A stretch of DNA of 64,000 nucleotides from VAZQ01 sp963753575 (GCA_963753575.1 CAVWCR010000003.1:3348001-3412000), one strand, 5' to 3'; numbered from the stretch's first letter, positions 10,939-20,088 are shown. A program made the numbers and translations. The notes: generated by a model not told the origin, from the sequence alone.

Positions 10939-11320
10939 ATGTCTGAACAGGACGACTTGGACCCGGAGAGTCGTGCCCAGCAGGATCAATCCCGCAACGC
11001 CGCATTCCACAGGCTTGGCGGAAGAATTGGGCGTCTTCGCATCCTCTCTATTGATGGAGGCGGCGTCCGCAGGATCGCTCCCGCCGCAGTGCTGGTGGGA
11101 CTTGAGCGGCGTTACACCGGCGGACGTTCGATCCAACTAGCTTCAAGCTTATTGCAGGTACCTCGACAGGAGGCTTTCTCCTCCCGGGGCCTGGGTGCGG
11201 GATGCACAGCAGGCGGACGCCTTGACCTCCAGGTCACTTGCGGATGCGAGCTCCTCCCTCCCCTCGCAAATTCTCCGGCCGGCCGCCTGAAGCGGGTCTT
11301 CGGCGAGAAGAGGAATTATG
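10939..11320 (+). pseudogene. Patatin-like phospholipase (CapV-like CBASS effector), N-terminal remnant
   Basis: From ATG 10939 the frame gives LRILSIDGGGVRR, the oxyanion-hole region of bacterial patatins, then AAVLVGLERRYTGGRSI. After a phase change near 11140 it gives FKLIAGTSTGGFL, holding the GXSXG nucleophile motif. A further phase change returns to GLGAGCTAG and FGEKRN. Patatins with this architecture serve as membrane-degrading effectors in CBASS and related immune systems. Only about the first 120-130 residues remain, with no catalytic Asp, and the glycine after GGGVR is replaced by Arg. It starts 14 bases after the recombinase homology ends and is followed at once by a Cap5-like pseudogene. 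Confidence 0.65.
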
Positions 11321-11326
11321 CACGCA

Positions 11327-12434
11327 ATGGTTTCTACGAAAACGAGCAGAAATCATCTGGGGTAAGGGTGCCGGGCGCTGCTACTACTGCAACGCTTCCT
11401 TGATCGGCGACCTCATGGCGGGCAATGAAGATGCTAACTTTGGCTTTACTGCGCATATCGTGGGGGAAAAGGAGACGAGCCCGCGTGGCGACCCGGCTCG
11501 GTCGCCGTTACTGGCCGACGATCCTGCCAATCTCATGCTCATGTGCTATCCGCATCACAAGCTTATCGATGTGGACGAATTTGCCAACTATCCGGAGCAG
11601 CGGCTCCTCGACATGAAGGCCGCCCATGAGGATCGCGTGAGCATCCTAACCGATGCCACTCCCGATCGCGCGTCCCACATGTTGCGCTATGGCGCGAAGA
11701 TCGGAACGAACGGATCTCCGGTTTCGTTCAAGCGAGCTCGGCTTGCGATGGTGCCGCGCTGGTATCCTGCCAACGGGAAGTCGATCGGAATGGAGGTTCT
11801 TCGCGACGTCGCGACTGACGGGGAAGACAATTTCTGGCGGACCGAGCCCGAAAATCTCCGCCGGCAATTCAATACGATTTGCGCCCGCGCATAACTTCGC
11901 GCGAGATCATGCACCTGTCGGTATTCGCGCTCGGACCCATTCCGCTTCTTGTGCAGCTCGGCCATTTGCTCTGTTATCGTTCCCGCGCAAGTCTATCAGC
12001 TTCATCGCGAACCGACGCCGGGCTGGCCGTGGGCCGAGGATGGCCCCACGATTGATTTTCGGATTTGCAAGGCCGCCACGACGGCGAAGATTGTTGCCTT
12101 GAAGCTCGCGATTAGTGCCACGGTCAACGACGACCGTATTACTGCCGTGCTCGGAAACGACGTGCCTATCTGGTCGGTAACCGCGGCGGTGCCGCACAAT
12201 GATGGAATGCGTCACGAAGCCGATCTGGGCGCTTTCCGCAGGATCATGCGAGGCCTCTACGATGAGATCAAAGCGAAGAATGGCGAGGACACGACGATCC
12301 ACGTGTTCCCTGCCGTCCCGGTGTCGGTCGCGGTTGAACTAGGGCGCGTCAGAATGCCGAAATCCGACCTGCCGCTTCTTGTGTATGACAATATCCTTCG
12401 ATGGGGATTCATCCCGCGGCTGGAGATCAAGTAG
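11327..12434 (+). pseudogene. HNH-SAVED effector (Cap5-like CBASS nuclease), frameshifted
   Basis: The N-terminal half (to ~11890) has an HNH nuclease: CYYCNASLIGDL, NEDANFGFTAHIV, GDPARSPLL and MLMCYPHHKLIDV, matching Cap5 HNH domains. The C-terminal half is a SAVED cyclic-nucleotide sensor: REIMHLSVFALGPIPLL, VYQLHREP, IWSVTAAVPHND and IHVFPAVPVSVAVELGR. Cap5 cuts DNA when SAVED binds a CD-NTase signal. The reading frame changes near 11340, 11890 (false stop after CARA) and 11970, so no full protein can be made. Reconstructed length (~368 residues) is close to the usual ~380. No CD-NTase, Cap2/Cap3 or HORMA/TRIP13 gene lies beside it. Confidence 0.8.
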
Positions 12435-12439
12435 CAACA

Positions 12440-12759
12440 CGCTTTGAGGTCTCTGGCTTCGGCGGATCGGAGCCGCTCGATGCAGCGGAATGGCGGCGAC
12501 GCTTCAGCGTTCCGTACTATGGAATCTATCCAGGCCTGCGCGTCCACGCCCGTTGCTGCTGGTGCCGCACGAACACTCAGACAGCAAACTACTCACACTT
12601 GCGAGGGACGTTCTCGCGTTGACCAAAGTGAACTGGAATACGACGCAATTCGATCAAAAACTTCCTGCGCCGATTAAGGCAGCGCGGGAAGTGGACAGAG
12701 TACTCAAGCACATTGAATTTGGAACGGCGGTCTCTCCGGATTTTCGCAAGTACACGTAA
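12440..12759 (+). pseudogene. C-terminal PIWI remnant of a prokaryotic Argonaute
   Basis: After one phase change near 12545 the sequence reads FSVPYYGIYPGLR, then RPLLLVPHEHSDS, then the strongly PIWI-like LARDVLALTKVNWNTTQF and KAAREVDRVLKHIEFG, ending PDFRKYT at a TAA. The LALTKxNWNxTQF block with following helix is the C-terminus of short and long pAgo proteins. Only ~100 residues remain; the MID domain and most PIWI catalytic positions are absent. It starts within ~10 bases of the Cap5-like stop. I rate the family call as likely rather than certain because only the end of the domain is present. Confidence 0.6.
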
Positions 12760-13257
12760 GCGGGGTGCGGTATTCCGTTTGCGATTGGCAATCGGGATGT
12801 CACATTCGAACTGCGTCTCCGGCATTCGTGGTCTCCGTTTCCGGGAAACGGGTTTTTTGAGGCCAGAGACACAGCTCCTAATTGGCGGCCCAACAACTGG
12901 TGCGCTGTCTCTGCGACCACGTCCGAGCACAGAACCCCGCCAATTTGGGGCTATTCACGCGCTTTCAGGAATTCTCCGCAATTCGCGGACTGCCTGGTGG
13001 CGGAGGCAGTCGACCTCGAACCGGTCTCTCCCTGTTATTGGGGTCAAAACAGGGTGATTTTGAGAAAGAACAGCGAGCCAGATGGGCGCGACGAAGCACT
13101 TGCCCCGTTAGAATGGCCACTTCTGGAGAATCTAACATAAGCCAAAACAGGAAAGAACAGGGAGCGATCTTTGGAAAAAACAGTCGCCCCAGAGCTCGAA
13201 ACAAGCCCGATCTATTTTGAATTGCCAGGCGGATAGCCCTGAACGGTGCGGACATAT
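12760..13257. repeat. Non-coding stretch with repeated AACAGG-type motifs
   Basis: About 500 bases without a convincing gene. Between 13046 and 13183 a short motif recurs five times on the plus strand: AAAACAGGG at 13046, AAAGAACAG at 13065, AAAACAGG at 13144, AAAGAACAGGG at 13152 and AAAAAACAG at 13175. The spacing is irregular (19, 79, 8 and 23 bases between starts), so this is not a CRISPR array. Sequences of this flavour occur near rhizobial island borders (recollection, not checked). The strand shows no open frame with recognisable protein similarity. Confidence 0.4.
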
Positions 13258-13596
13258 TCATACAGTAGCGCCCGTTCGAGGTGCCTGATAGGCGGCCGCA
13301 ACCAGGACCTTGGTGTCATAAATGCGCTGATTGAAAATCAGATAAAACTTCGACGAGCGGAAAAGCCCGTACCGCTTGAGAAACTGCTCACGCCCGAGCT
13401 CGTTGAATTCGGCAATGGCCGTCCGCATCGCCTGAACATCAACGACTGCCAATCCGAGAGAAGTTCTGCCGCGCATGTCGAGTGCGTCCCGGTCACGAGA
13501 ATGAAATGGCAGAGGCAGTCGCACCGCCTTGCTTTGGGTCGGCAAAACTATCATCCGCCCCCTTAAGGCTTCGGGCACAAATGGCCGATTGACCAC
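13258..13596 (-). pseudogene. ScoMcrA-like N-terminal head domain fragment
   Basis: The frame contains VQAMRTAIAEFNELGREQF, then LKRYGLFRSSKFYLIFN and RIYDTKVLVAAAYQ. This matches the small N-terminal 'head' found in ScoMcrA-type modification-dependent HNH endonucleases, where the consensus is roughly AL-EFD-LGR-FL-KYGF-YDSKAI. In intact proteins the head is followed by a sulfur- or methyl-DNA-binding domain and an HNH nuclease. Here the frame ends 9 residues after the motif, and a different phase reads on briefly (LERALLYEYVRTV) to another stop. So it is a head-only remnant of a restriction enzyme, in keeping with the decayed immune genes to its left. Confidence 0.5.
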
Positions 13597-13978
13597 GCCC
13601 TTGCCGAGAGCCGTTTTTCGGCTCTACCCCCTGCAGGGCCTTGGTTTTGGCCATGGGCTTGAAAGGTGTTGCTAACATCCTATGGAGTATCTACTCAGGG
13701 TATCCAATGCAACGATATCGCGCCACGTGGCCCTTTCCGTCCACCGGCGCAAATTTGCGAGTTGTCCCGCTACATAGGCCGCGCCGGACCTGGCCGGTCG
13801 GGCTCTAGACGCCGTGCTTCGAGCGCTTGCCGCGTACCAGCCCCGCAAGAAGACGGTTTGACGGCGCCAATTTTTGCAGACGCGTAACACAGCCGGCTCA
13901 TGCAGAGATTTACTCATCGCGAACCAGAGCGCGTGCTCAATTAGAAGGCGCCGGTCCATGAAACTTCAGCGCAGTGGA
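13597..13978. other. No supportable gene
   Basis: Several short frames are open on both strands but none shows codon use or motifs I can defend. The segment separates the restriction-enzyme fragment from the TetR gene. It probably contains the island/backbone junction, since the following block (13979-20088) looks chromosomal. Confidence 0.4.
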
Positions 13979-14662
13979 TTAAGCCACCGGACCTTGCGGG
14001 CCGACCCAGGTGCCAGGTGGCAAGGCCGGCAATTCGGCCGCTAAGCCATCGAGCATGCCCTGCACAAGTCTGTCCGCCAGCGCGCCGGACTTTTTCTTCG
14101 GGCCGACGAGCCCATCGGCCAGCAGCAGAGTGAGTCCATGCACGAGCGACCAGCAAGCCAGGATCGCGCCGGCAATCTTCCGTTCGTTGCGTGGGGTATG
14201 CGGGAAGGTGCGTCCCAGACCCCCCGCGACGATAACGCCGGCAAGCAGAGCCTTGGTCTTCTCGGCTTCGGCCAGTTCGATCGCGGGGCGGCTGCGATCC
14301 GGACCGCCCAGATAGCCTCCAAACATCAAGCTGTAGAGAGCCGGGTTTTCGACACCATGGTCGACATATGCGCGCAACATCGCGAACAACTGCTCGCGAG
14401 CATCGCTGAGTCCCGCGATTTCACGGGCCATGCGTTTCGTCAGCATCTCGAAGCCCGCCGCCGAGACGGCCGCCAATAATTCACGCTTGTCGGCAAAGTG
14501 CTTGTAAGGGGCGTTGTGGCTGACGCCCGCGCGGCGGGCGAGTTCGCGCAGCGAAAACTCAAGGCTCTGGGTTTCATGCAGGATTTCCAGAGCGGCATTG
14601 ACGATCGCGCGGCGCAAATCGCCGTGGTGATAGGAACGCTCATCGGATTGAGGCTTGGGCAT
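13979..14662 (-). CDS. TetR/AcrR-family transcriptional regulator
   Basis: 227 residues. The N-terminal HTH is clear: RRAIVNAALEILHE, FSLRELARRAGVSHNAPYKHF, then DKRELLAAV, the classic TetR helix-turn-helix. The C-terminal ligand/dimer domain contains FGGYLGG and ends in AELPALPPGTW, as in the WHG-type (TetR_C_33) branch. It is divergent from the DUF1269 gene and the RND pump, the usual layout of a local efflux repressor, so control of the pump at 15895-20088 is inferred. The 260-base gap at 14663-14925 would carry both promoters and the operator; I cannot pick out a clear palindrome there. Confidence 0.85.
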   Translation of the reverse strand: MPKPQSDERSYHHGDLRRAIVNAALEILHETQSLEFSLRELARRAGVSHNAPYKHFADKRELLAAVSAAGFEMLTKRMAREIAGLSDAREQLFAMLRAYVDHGVENPALYSLMFGGYLGGPDRSRPAIELAEAEKTKALLAGVIVAGGLGRTFPHTPRNERKIAGAILACWSLVHGLTLLLADGLVGPKKKSGALADRLVQGMLDGLAAELPALPPGTWVGPQGPVA

Positions 14663-14925
14663 CGCTCGATAAACCGCTGAATTCTCGCCTATTTAGCGGC
14701 TGAAGTTGGCGATGTCAACATTCTGCATATCAGTCATTCGGAAGCCAATGTAGACATCGACAACATTCGAGGTTACAAAGTTGTCATCGTCAACATGCCT
14801 CCGTTAGTTGGAGCCCATCTGATCATCCCAGCGCAGACAATGTGCTCGCCCGGGACAAGGACACACAACAACGCGCAACGTTGAAGCAAGCAACTCAATC
14901 CAACAGCAAAGAATGGATCACTTCT

Positions 14926-15726
14926 ATGAACAAGATGCTCGTTGCAGTTTTTGACCGCGAGGACGCGGCATTCGAGGGGCTGAGCGCCCTGAAAGATCTC
15001 CACCGTGACGGAGACATCAGTCTCTATTCGGCGGCGGTGATCGCCAAGGACAAGAACGGAAAGATCGAAGTCAAACAGGCAGCCGAATCCGGGCCGGTCG
15101 GCGCCGCGGTTGGGTTGCTCACGGGCAGCTTGATTGGAATCGTCGGCGGTCCCATCGGAATGGCGGTCGGTGCCTCGGTCGGCGGCTTGGCAGGCCTGGT
15201 CTTCGACGTGAGCAGGAGCGGGGTCGACATGACTTTCGTGGATGACGTCTCCAAGACCCTCACGGCCGGTAAGGTCGCCATCCTCGCGGAAATCGACGAG
15301 ACCTGGACGACGCCGGTCGATACGCGACTGCAGAGGTTCAACGCGATCGCGTTCAGGCGGCTGCGCGGCGAAGTGGTCGCAGACCAGCTCGTGCGCGAAA
15401 GGGAGGCCCTTGAAGCGAATATGAAAGCGCTCAACGACGATCTCAAGCAAGCCGCCTCCGAGAACCGTGCGGCCATCCAGCAAGACATCGAGCGCGTGAG
15501 AAAGCAGATCAAGGCAATACAGGAACAGGCCAAGGGAAGGCTGGATCAGGCGAAGGCTGAAACCGAGGCGCGGGTGAAGGCGCTGCAAGATCAGGCGAAA
15601 ACCGCGACCGGCCGAGCCAAGGCACGGATTGAAAAGCGCATTGCCGACGCTCAGGCGGACTTCGAAGTGCGTTCGAAGAAGCTCAGCCAAGCCTGGGCGC
15701 TGACCAAGGAAGCCCTCGCCGCATAG
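14926..15726 (+). CDS. DUF1269 protein with glycine-rich hydrophobic hairpin and long coiled coil
   Basis: 266 residues from ATG 14926 (MNKMLVAVFDREDAAFEGL). The N-terminal DUF1269 domain spans ~1-125. It holds a glycine-rich hydrophobic segment at about 60-100 (AAVGLLTGSLIGIVGGPIG, then GASVGGLAGLV) that could insert in or pack against a membrane. From about 150 to 255 the protein is a highly charged Ala/Glu/Lys helix (DLKQAASENRAAIQQ, QAKGRLDQAKAE), i.e. a long coiled coil, an addition to the ~170-residue basic family. An earlier in-frame GTG/ATG would extend it by 28 residues without conserved sequence. It lies between the TetR gene and the RND adaptor on the same strand as the pump; a stress-envelope role is plausible but unproven. 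Confidence 0.75.
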   Translation: MNKMLVAVFDREDAAFEGLSALKDLHRDGDISLYSAAVIAKDKNGKIEVKQAAESGPVGAAVGLLTGSLIGIVGGPIGMAVGASVGGLAGLVFDVSRSGVDMTFVDDVSKTLTAGKVAILAEIDETWTTPVDTRLQRFNAIAFRRLRGEVVADQLVREREALEANMKALNDDLKQAASENRAAIQQDIERVRKQIKAIQEQAKGRLDQAKAETEARVKALQDQAKTATGRAKARIEKRIADAQADFEVRSKKLSQAWALTKEALAA

Positions 15727-15894
15727 CGGGTGCGCGCAGGTCGATTTGGCTGCACCAACCTCCGGTGCTCGATTGCAGGGCCGTCCTGCTTCGAGCACCC
15801 GGCAAAACAGCCGAATGGCTGAAATCTTTGAAACTGACGCGATCGGCCAACAATAAGTGGTCAAGGTCAGCGTCGACTTTTGGGAGCCCGAAAC

Positions 15895-16978
15895 ATGCGG
15901 TCCTGCATTCTTTCTTCACGCTTTTGGTGGTGCTTGCCGGCTGCAAGCCAGAGGACATGCCGGTGGAAAGCCGGCTGGTCCGCACGCTCGTTGTCGATCC
16001 CAAACCCATCGGCGAAGACCGCCACGCGATCGGCGAGGTCAAGCCGCGTTACGAGAGCGATCTGTCGTTTCGCGTCGCCGGCAAGGTGCTCTCCCGGCGC
16101 GTGGATGTCGGAGCTTGGGTCAAGCAAGGCGACACGCTGGCGACGCTCGACACCCAGGACTATCAGAACCGCCTGCGCTCAGCGGAAGCGGAGTCAGCTC
16201 CGCCGAGGCGGCGCTCGTCGAGGCGCAGGGCACGGAGGCGCGCAAGGCAAAGCTATTGAAGGATGGCTGGACGCCGCAGGCGACCTATGACACCGCGCTG
16301 CACAATCTGCGTGCCGCCGAAGCCAGGCTCAAAGCCGCCAAGGCCAATCGCGATCTCACCCGCGACCAGCTCAATTACACCGAGCTCAAGGCCGATTTCG
16401 ACGGCGTGATTACCGCCGTCGGCGCGGAAGCAGGCCAGAATGTGAATGCCGGCCAAATGGTGGTGAAGCTGGCGCGACCGGACGACAAGGACGGCGTCTT
16501 CAATATCGCCGAGACGGCCTTCACTGATATCAGCGAGCCGCACCCCGAAGTCGTTGTCTGGCCGCTGTCCAAGCCGGACCTGACGGTCGAAGGAGTGGTG
16601 CGGGAAATTTCTCCCGTCGCCGATCCGGCGACGCGCACCTACACTGTCAAAGTCACGCTGAAGAACCCGCCGCCGCAACTTCGCTTCGGCATGAGTATCG
16701 GTGGCCGCTTGAAAGGGCGTGCCGCTCTCGCGGTCGCGCTGCCCCTCTCCGCCCTCTTTGAAAAGAACGGTTCGCCGGCTGTTTGGGTGCTCGATCAGCA
16801 ATCGAGCAGTCTCGCCCTGAGGCCCATCACGGTCGCGCGCTATGAGGCAAATACCGTCGTTGTCGCCAGCGGCCTGGCCAAAGGGGACATCGTCGTCACC
16901 GCGGGGGTGAATACGCTGACGGTCGGCCAAAAGGTCCGGCTTGCCGAAGCAAACTTGGCCGGGAGCGACAGCAAATGA
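15895..16978 (+). pseudogene. RND periplasmic adaptor (HlyD/AcrA family lipoprotein), frameshifted
   Basis: The protein is split over frames. ATG 15895 starts MRSCIL; the next phase gives FFTLLVVLAGCKPED with a lipobox (LAGC), then LVVDPKPIGEDRHAIGEV and RRVDVGAWVKQGDTLATLD, the biotinyl-lipoyl-like hairpin base. Near 16188 the phase changes again to SSAEAALVEAQGTEARK, and the rest (LNYTELKADFDGVITAVG, GQNVNAGQMVVKLA, ALPLSALFEKNG) is open to 16978. A shift near 15912 and another near 16188 break it. The stop overlaps the permease start (ATGA), so the operon is adaptor-permease. Without a working adaptor the intact pump may be inactive unless another adaptor substitutes. Confidence 0.75.
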
Positions 16979-19900
16979 AGACGTTCAACCTCTCCCGCTG
17001 GGCGCTGGAGCATAAGAGCTTTGTCGTCTACCTGATGCTGGTCGTCGCGCTCGCCGGCATCTTCGAATATCGCCGGCTCGGGCGTGACGAGGACCCGCCC
17101 TTCACCATCAAGACGATGGTGGTGAAGACGCTGTGGCCCGGGGCCACCACGCTGGAGACGATGCAGCAGGTCACGGACCGGATCGAGAAGAAGCTCGAGG
17201 AGCTGCCGAACATCGACTATCAGAAGAGTTACACCAAGCCGGGCGAGTCCGTGGTGTTCGTGTATCTGAAGGACTCCACCCGTGCCTCGGACGTGCCCGA
17301 TCTCTGGTACCAGGTGCGAAAAAAAGTCGGCGACATCAAACAGACCTTGCCGCAGGGCGTGCAGGGTCCCTTCTTCAACGACGAGTTCGGCGATACCTAC
17401 GCCCTGATCTTCGCGCTGACTTCGGATGGCTTCTCCCACCGCGAGCTGCGCGATTATGCCGAGCGCGTGCGAGCCGAGCTGCTCAGCGTTCCCGACGTTG
17501 CGAAGATCGACCTTCTCGGCACCCAGGACGAGAAAATCTATCTGGAGTTCTCGACCCAGCAGCTCGCCGCCATGGGGCTCGACATTTCCGAGCTGATACA
17601 GACGTTGCAGGCGCAAAACGCGATCCAGCCGAGCGGGACGGTCGACTCAGATGCAGAGAAGATCGCGATTCGCGTCTCGGGTCAGTTCACGTCCGAAGAG
17701 AGCCTGAAAGCCATCAATTTCCGTTTCAATGGCCGGTTTTTTCGGCTGAGCGACATTGCCAAGGTGCAACGAGGCTACGCTGACCCACAGCAGCCGATAT
17801 TCCGATACAACGGCCGCTCCGCCATTGGCCTCGCCGTCTCGATGCGGAAGAACGGCGACGTCCTGGCATTCGGTGAGCATCTCAAAGAGCGCCTCGCCAA
17901 GGTGACGGCCGATCTGCCGGCCGGCATCGAATCCCACCTGGTGGCCAACCAGCCGGAGGTCGTTGAAGAGGCCGTCGGCGAGTTCATCAAGACCTTGATC
18001 GAAGCCATCGTCATCGTTTTGGCCGTGAGCTTCCTGTCGCTCGGCTGGCGCCCCGGCATCGTCGTCGCGATTGCGATTCCGCTGGTTCTTGCCATCACCT
18101 TCGTCGCCATGAAGCTTGCCGGAGTGAGCCTGCAGCGAATCTCGCTCGGCGCACTCATCATCGGGCTCGGGCTCCTGGTCGACGACGCGATGATCGCAGT
18201 GGAGATGATGATCAAGAAGCTCGAAGAGGGCTGCGACAAGGTCACCGCCGCAACATTTGCCTATACCTCCACCGCCTTCCCGATGCTGACCGGAACGCTC
18301 GTCACCATCGCAGGTTTCGTCCCCGTGGGCTTCGCAGCGAGCAGCGCCGGCGAGTATACCTTCACGCTGTTCGCGGTCGTCGGCATTGCATTGACGGCTT
18401 CCTGGTTCGTTGCCGTGCTGTTCACGCCGCTGACAGGCGTTTTCATCCTGCCCGACAAGATGAAAGGTCACGGCCATGAGCCGTCGCGCTTTGCCCGGGC
18501 GTTCCACACCGTGCTCGATCGCGTGCTGCATCTGAAGTACTGGGTGATCGGCGCGACCGTTGCGCTGTTCGTCGCCGCTCTCGCCGGCATGCAGTTCGTG
18601 CAGCAGCAGTTCTTCCCGAGCTCCGACCGCCCTGAACTGCTTGTTGACCTGACGCTCCCGCAAGGGTCCTCGATCAATGCAACGCGCAAGGTGGTTGATG
18701 ATCTCGAGAAAATCCTGAAGACCGACCCCGACATCGAACATTGGTCGTTCTATATCGGCAGCGGCGCCATCCGCTTCTACCTGCCGCTCGACCAGCAGCT
18801 CGCGAACGACTTCTTCGCGCAAGGCGTCATTGTCACGAAAGGATTCAAGATTCGCCCGGCCGTGCAAAAGCGCATCCTCGCCGCATTGCAACGGCCCGAA
18901 TTCGAGCAGGTGCAGCCGCGCGTCAGCCCTTTGGAGCTTGGGCCGCCGGTCGGCTGGCCGCTCAAGTTCCGCATCAGCGGTCCCGACCCGATGAAGGTCC
19001 GCGAGATCGCACAGAACTTCGCGTCACTGCTCGGCAAGACTCCAAATGCGCGAAATATCAACTTCGACTGGAACGAGCCGTCCAAGGTGGTCCGCGTCCA
19101 GGTCGACCAGGACCGGGCTCGGGCGCTGGGCATCAGTTCGCAAGCATTAAGTCAGACCATCAACGCCGTCTTGTCGGGCACGACCGTCACCCAGTTGCGC
19201 GATGATATCTATTTGATCGACATCGTCGCCCGCGCCATTCCCGACGAGCGCGCCAAGCTGGAGACCCTGCGCAGCCTGATGATCAACGTGCCTGGCGGGC
19301 GTTCGGTGCCGCTTGAGCAGGTCGCCAAGCTCTCCTACGGGATCGAACCGCCGCTGGTCTGGCGCCGGCATCGCCTGCCAACAATCACGGTGCAAGCCGA
19401 TACGGCGCCGGGGCTGGAGGCAGCGACGGTTGTCAAAGCGCTCTCCTCCGAACTCGCCGCATTCAAGTCGAAGCTGCCGGCGGGTTATGACGTGGTTGTA
19501 GGCGGGACAGTCGAGGAGAGCGCCAAGGCGGAGGCCAGCATTTTCGCGGTCTTCCCGCTCATGATCCTGATCATGATCACGATCCTCATGGTGCAGCTGC
19601 AGAGCTTTCAGCGGCTGTTCCTTGTGCTTGCCACCGCACCGCTGGCTCTCATCGGTGTCGCCGCTGCGCTGCTTATCTCGCGCGCACCGATGGGATTCGT
19701 TGCGATCCTCGGCGTCGTCTCGCTGATCGGCATGGTGATCCGCAATTCGGTGATCCTGATCGACCAGATCGATACCGAAATTGCCGCGGGCCAGCACCCA
19801 TGGAACGCGGTGATCGTGGCCACGGAGCATCGGCTGCGCCCGATCCTGCTGACCGCCGCCGCCGCCATTCTGGGCATGATTCCGATCGCGCCCACCGTGT

Positions 19901-20088
19901 TCTGGGGGCCGATGGCCTATGCGGTGATGGGCGGCCTCGTGGTCGCGACGCTGCTGACCCTGGTATTCCTGCCAGCGCTGTACGTTGCGTGGTTTCGGAT
20001 CAAGCCGGCGGAAGCGACGAGTGCCTCGACGGGCGAATTTCTCAACGGCTGGAACGATGTGCCCGCTGCGCAACAGGCTGCGGAGTGA
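16975..20088 (+). CDS. RND multidrug-type efflux permease (HAE class)
   Basis: 1037 residues, the usual length for an RND inner-membrane permease, with 12 membrane segments in two halves and two large periplasmic loops. TM4 contains IIGLGLLVDDAMIAVEMM: the Asp-Asp pair is the proton-relay signature of hydrophobe/amphiphile exporters rather than metal pumps. The protein starts MKTFNLSRWALEHKSFVVY and carries GRDEDPPFTIKTMVV, typical of the AcrB-like branch common in alphaproteobacteria. It is coupled to the adaptor by an ATGA overlap and has no outer-membrane partner gene next to it. Regulation by the divergent TetR protein is inferred. The frame is intact although the adaptor is broken. Confidence 0.9.
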   Translation: MKTFNLSRWALEHKSFVVYLMLVVALAGIFEYRRLGRDEDPPFTIKTMVVKTLWPGATTLETMQQVTDRIEKKLEELPNIDYQKSYTKPGESVVFVYLKDSTRASDVPDLWYQVRKKVGDIKQTLPQGVQGPFFNDEFGDTYALIFALTSDGFSHRELRDYAERVRAELLSVPDVAKIDLLGTQDEKIYLEFSTQQLAAMGLDISELIQTLQAQNAIQPSGTVDSDAEKIAIRVSGQFTSEESLKAINFRFNGRFFRLSDIAKVQRGYADPQQPIFRYNGRSAIGLAVSMRKNGDVLAFGEHLKERLAKVTADLPAGIESHLVANQPEVVEEAVGEFIKTLIEAIVIVLAVSFLSLGWRPGIVVAIAIPLVLAITFVAMKLAGVSLQRISLGALIIGLGLLVDDAMIAVEMMIKKLEEGCDKVTAATFAYTSTAFPMLTGTLVTIAGFVPVGFAASSAGEYTFTLFAVVGIALTASWFVAVLFTPLTGVFILPDKMKGHGHEPSRFARAFHTVLDRVLHLKYWVIGATVALFVAALAGMQFVQQQFFPSSDRPELLVDLTLPQGSSINATRKVVDDLEKILKTDPDIEHWSFYIGSGAIRFYLPLDQQLANDFFAQGVIVTKGFKIRPAVQKRILAALQRPEFEQVQPRVSPLELGPPVGWPLKFRISGPDPMKVREIAQNFASLLGKTPNARNINFDWNEPSKVVRVQVDQDRARALGISSQALSQTINAVLSGTTVTQLRDDIYLIDIVARAIPDERAKLETLRSLMINVPGGRSVPLEQVAKLSYGIEPPLVWRRHRLPTITVQADTAPGLEAATVVKALSSELAAFKSKLPAGYDVVVGGTVEESAKAEASIFAVFPLMILIMITILMVQLQSFQRLFLVLATAPLALIGVAAALLISRAPMGFVAILGVVSLIGMVIRNSVILIDQIDTEIAAGQHPWNAVIVATEHRLRPILLTAAAAILGMIPIAPTVFWGPMAYAVMGGLVVATLLTLVFLPALYVAWFRIKPAEATSASTGEFLNGWNDVPAAQQAAE

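Noticed and set aside
13046..13183. CRISPR-like array
   Set aside because: Repeat units are 8-11 bases and spaced irregularly; no constant 25-40 base repeats or spacers anywhere in the window.
17647..18891. 414-codon minus-strand frame inside the HAE-RND permease
   Set aside because: Shadow frame with Glu/His/Arg-rich, low-complexity sequence and no ribosome site.
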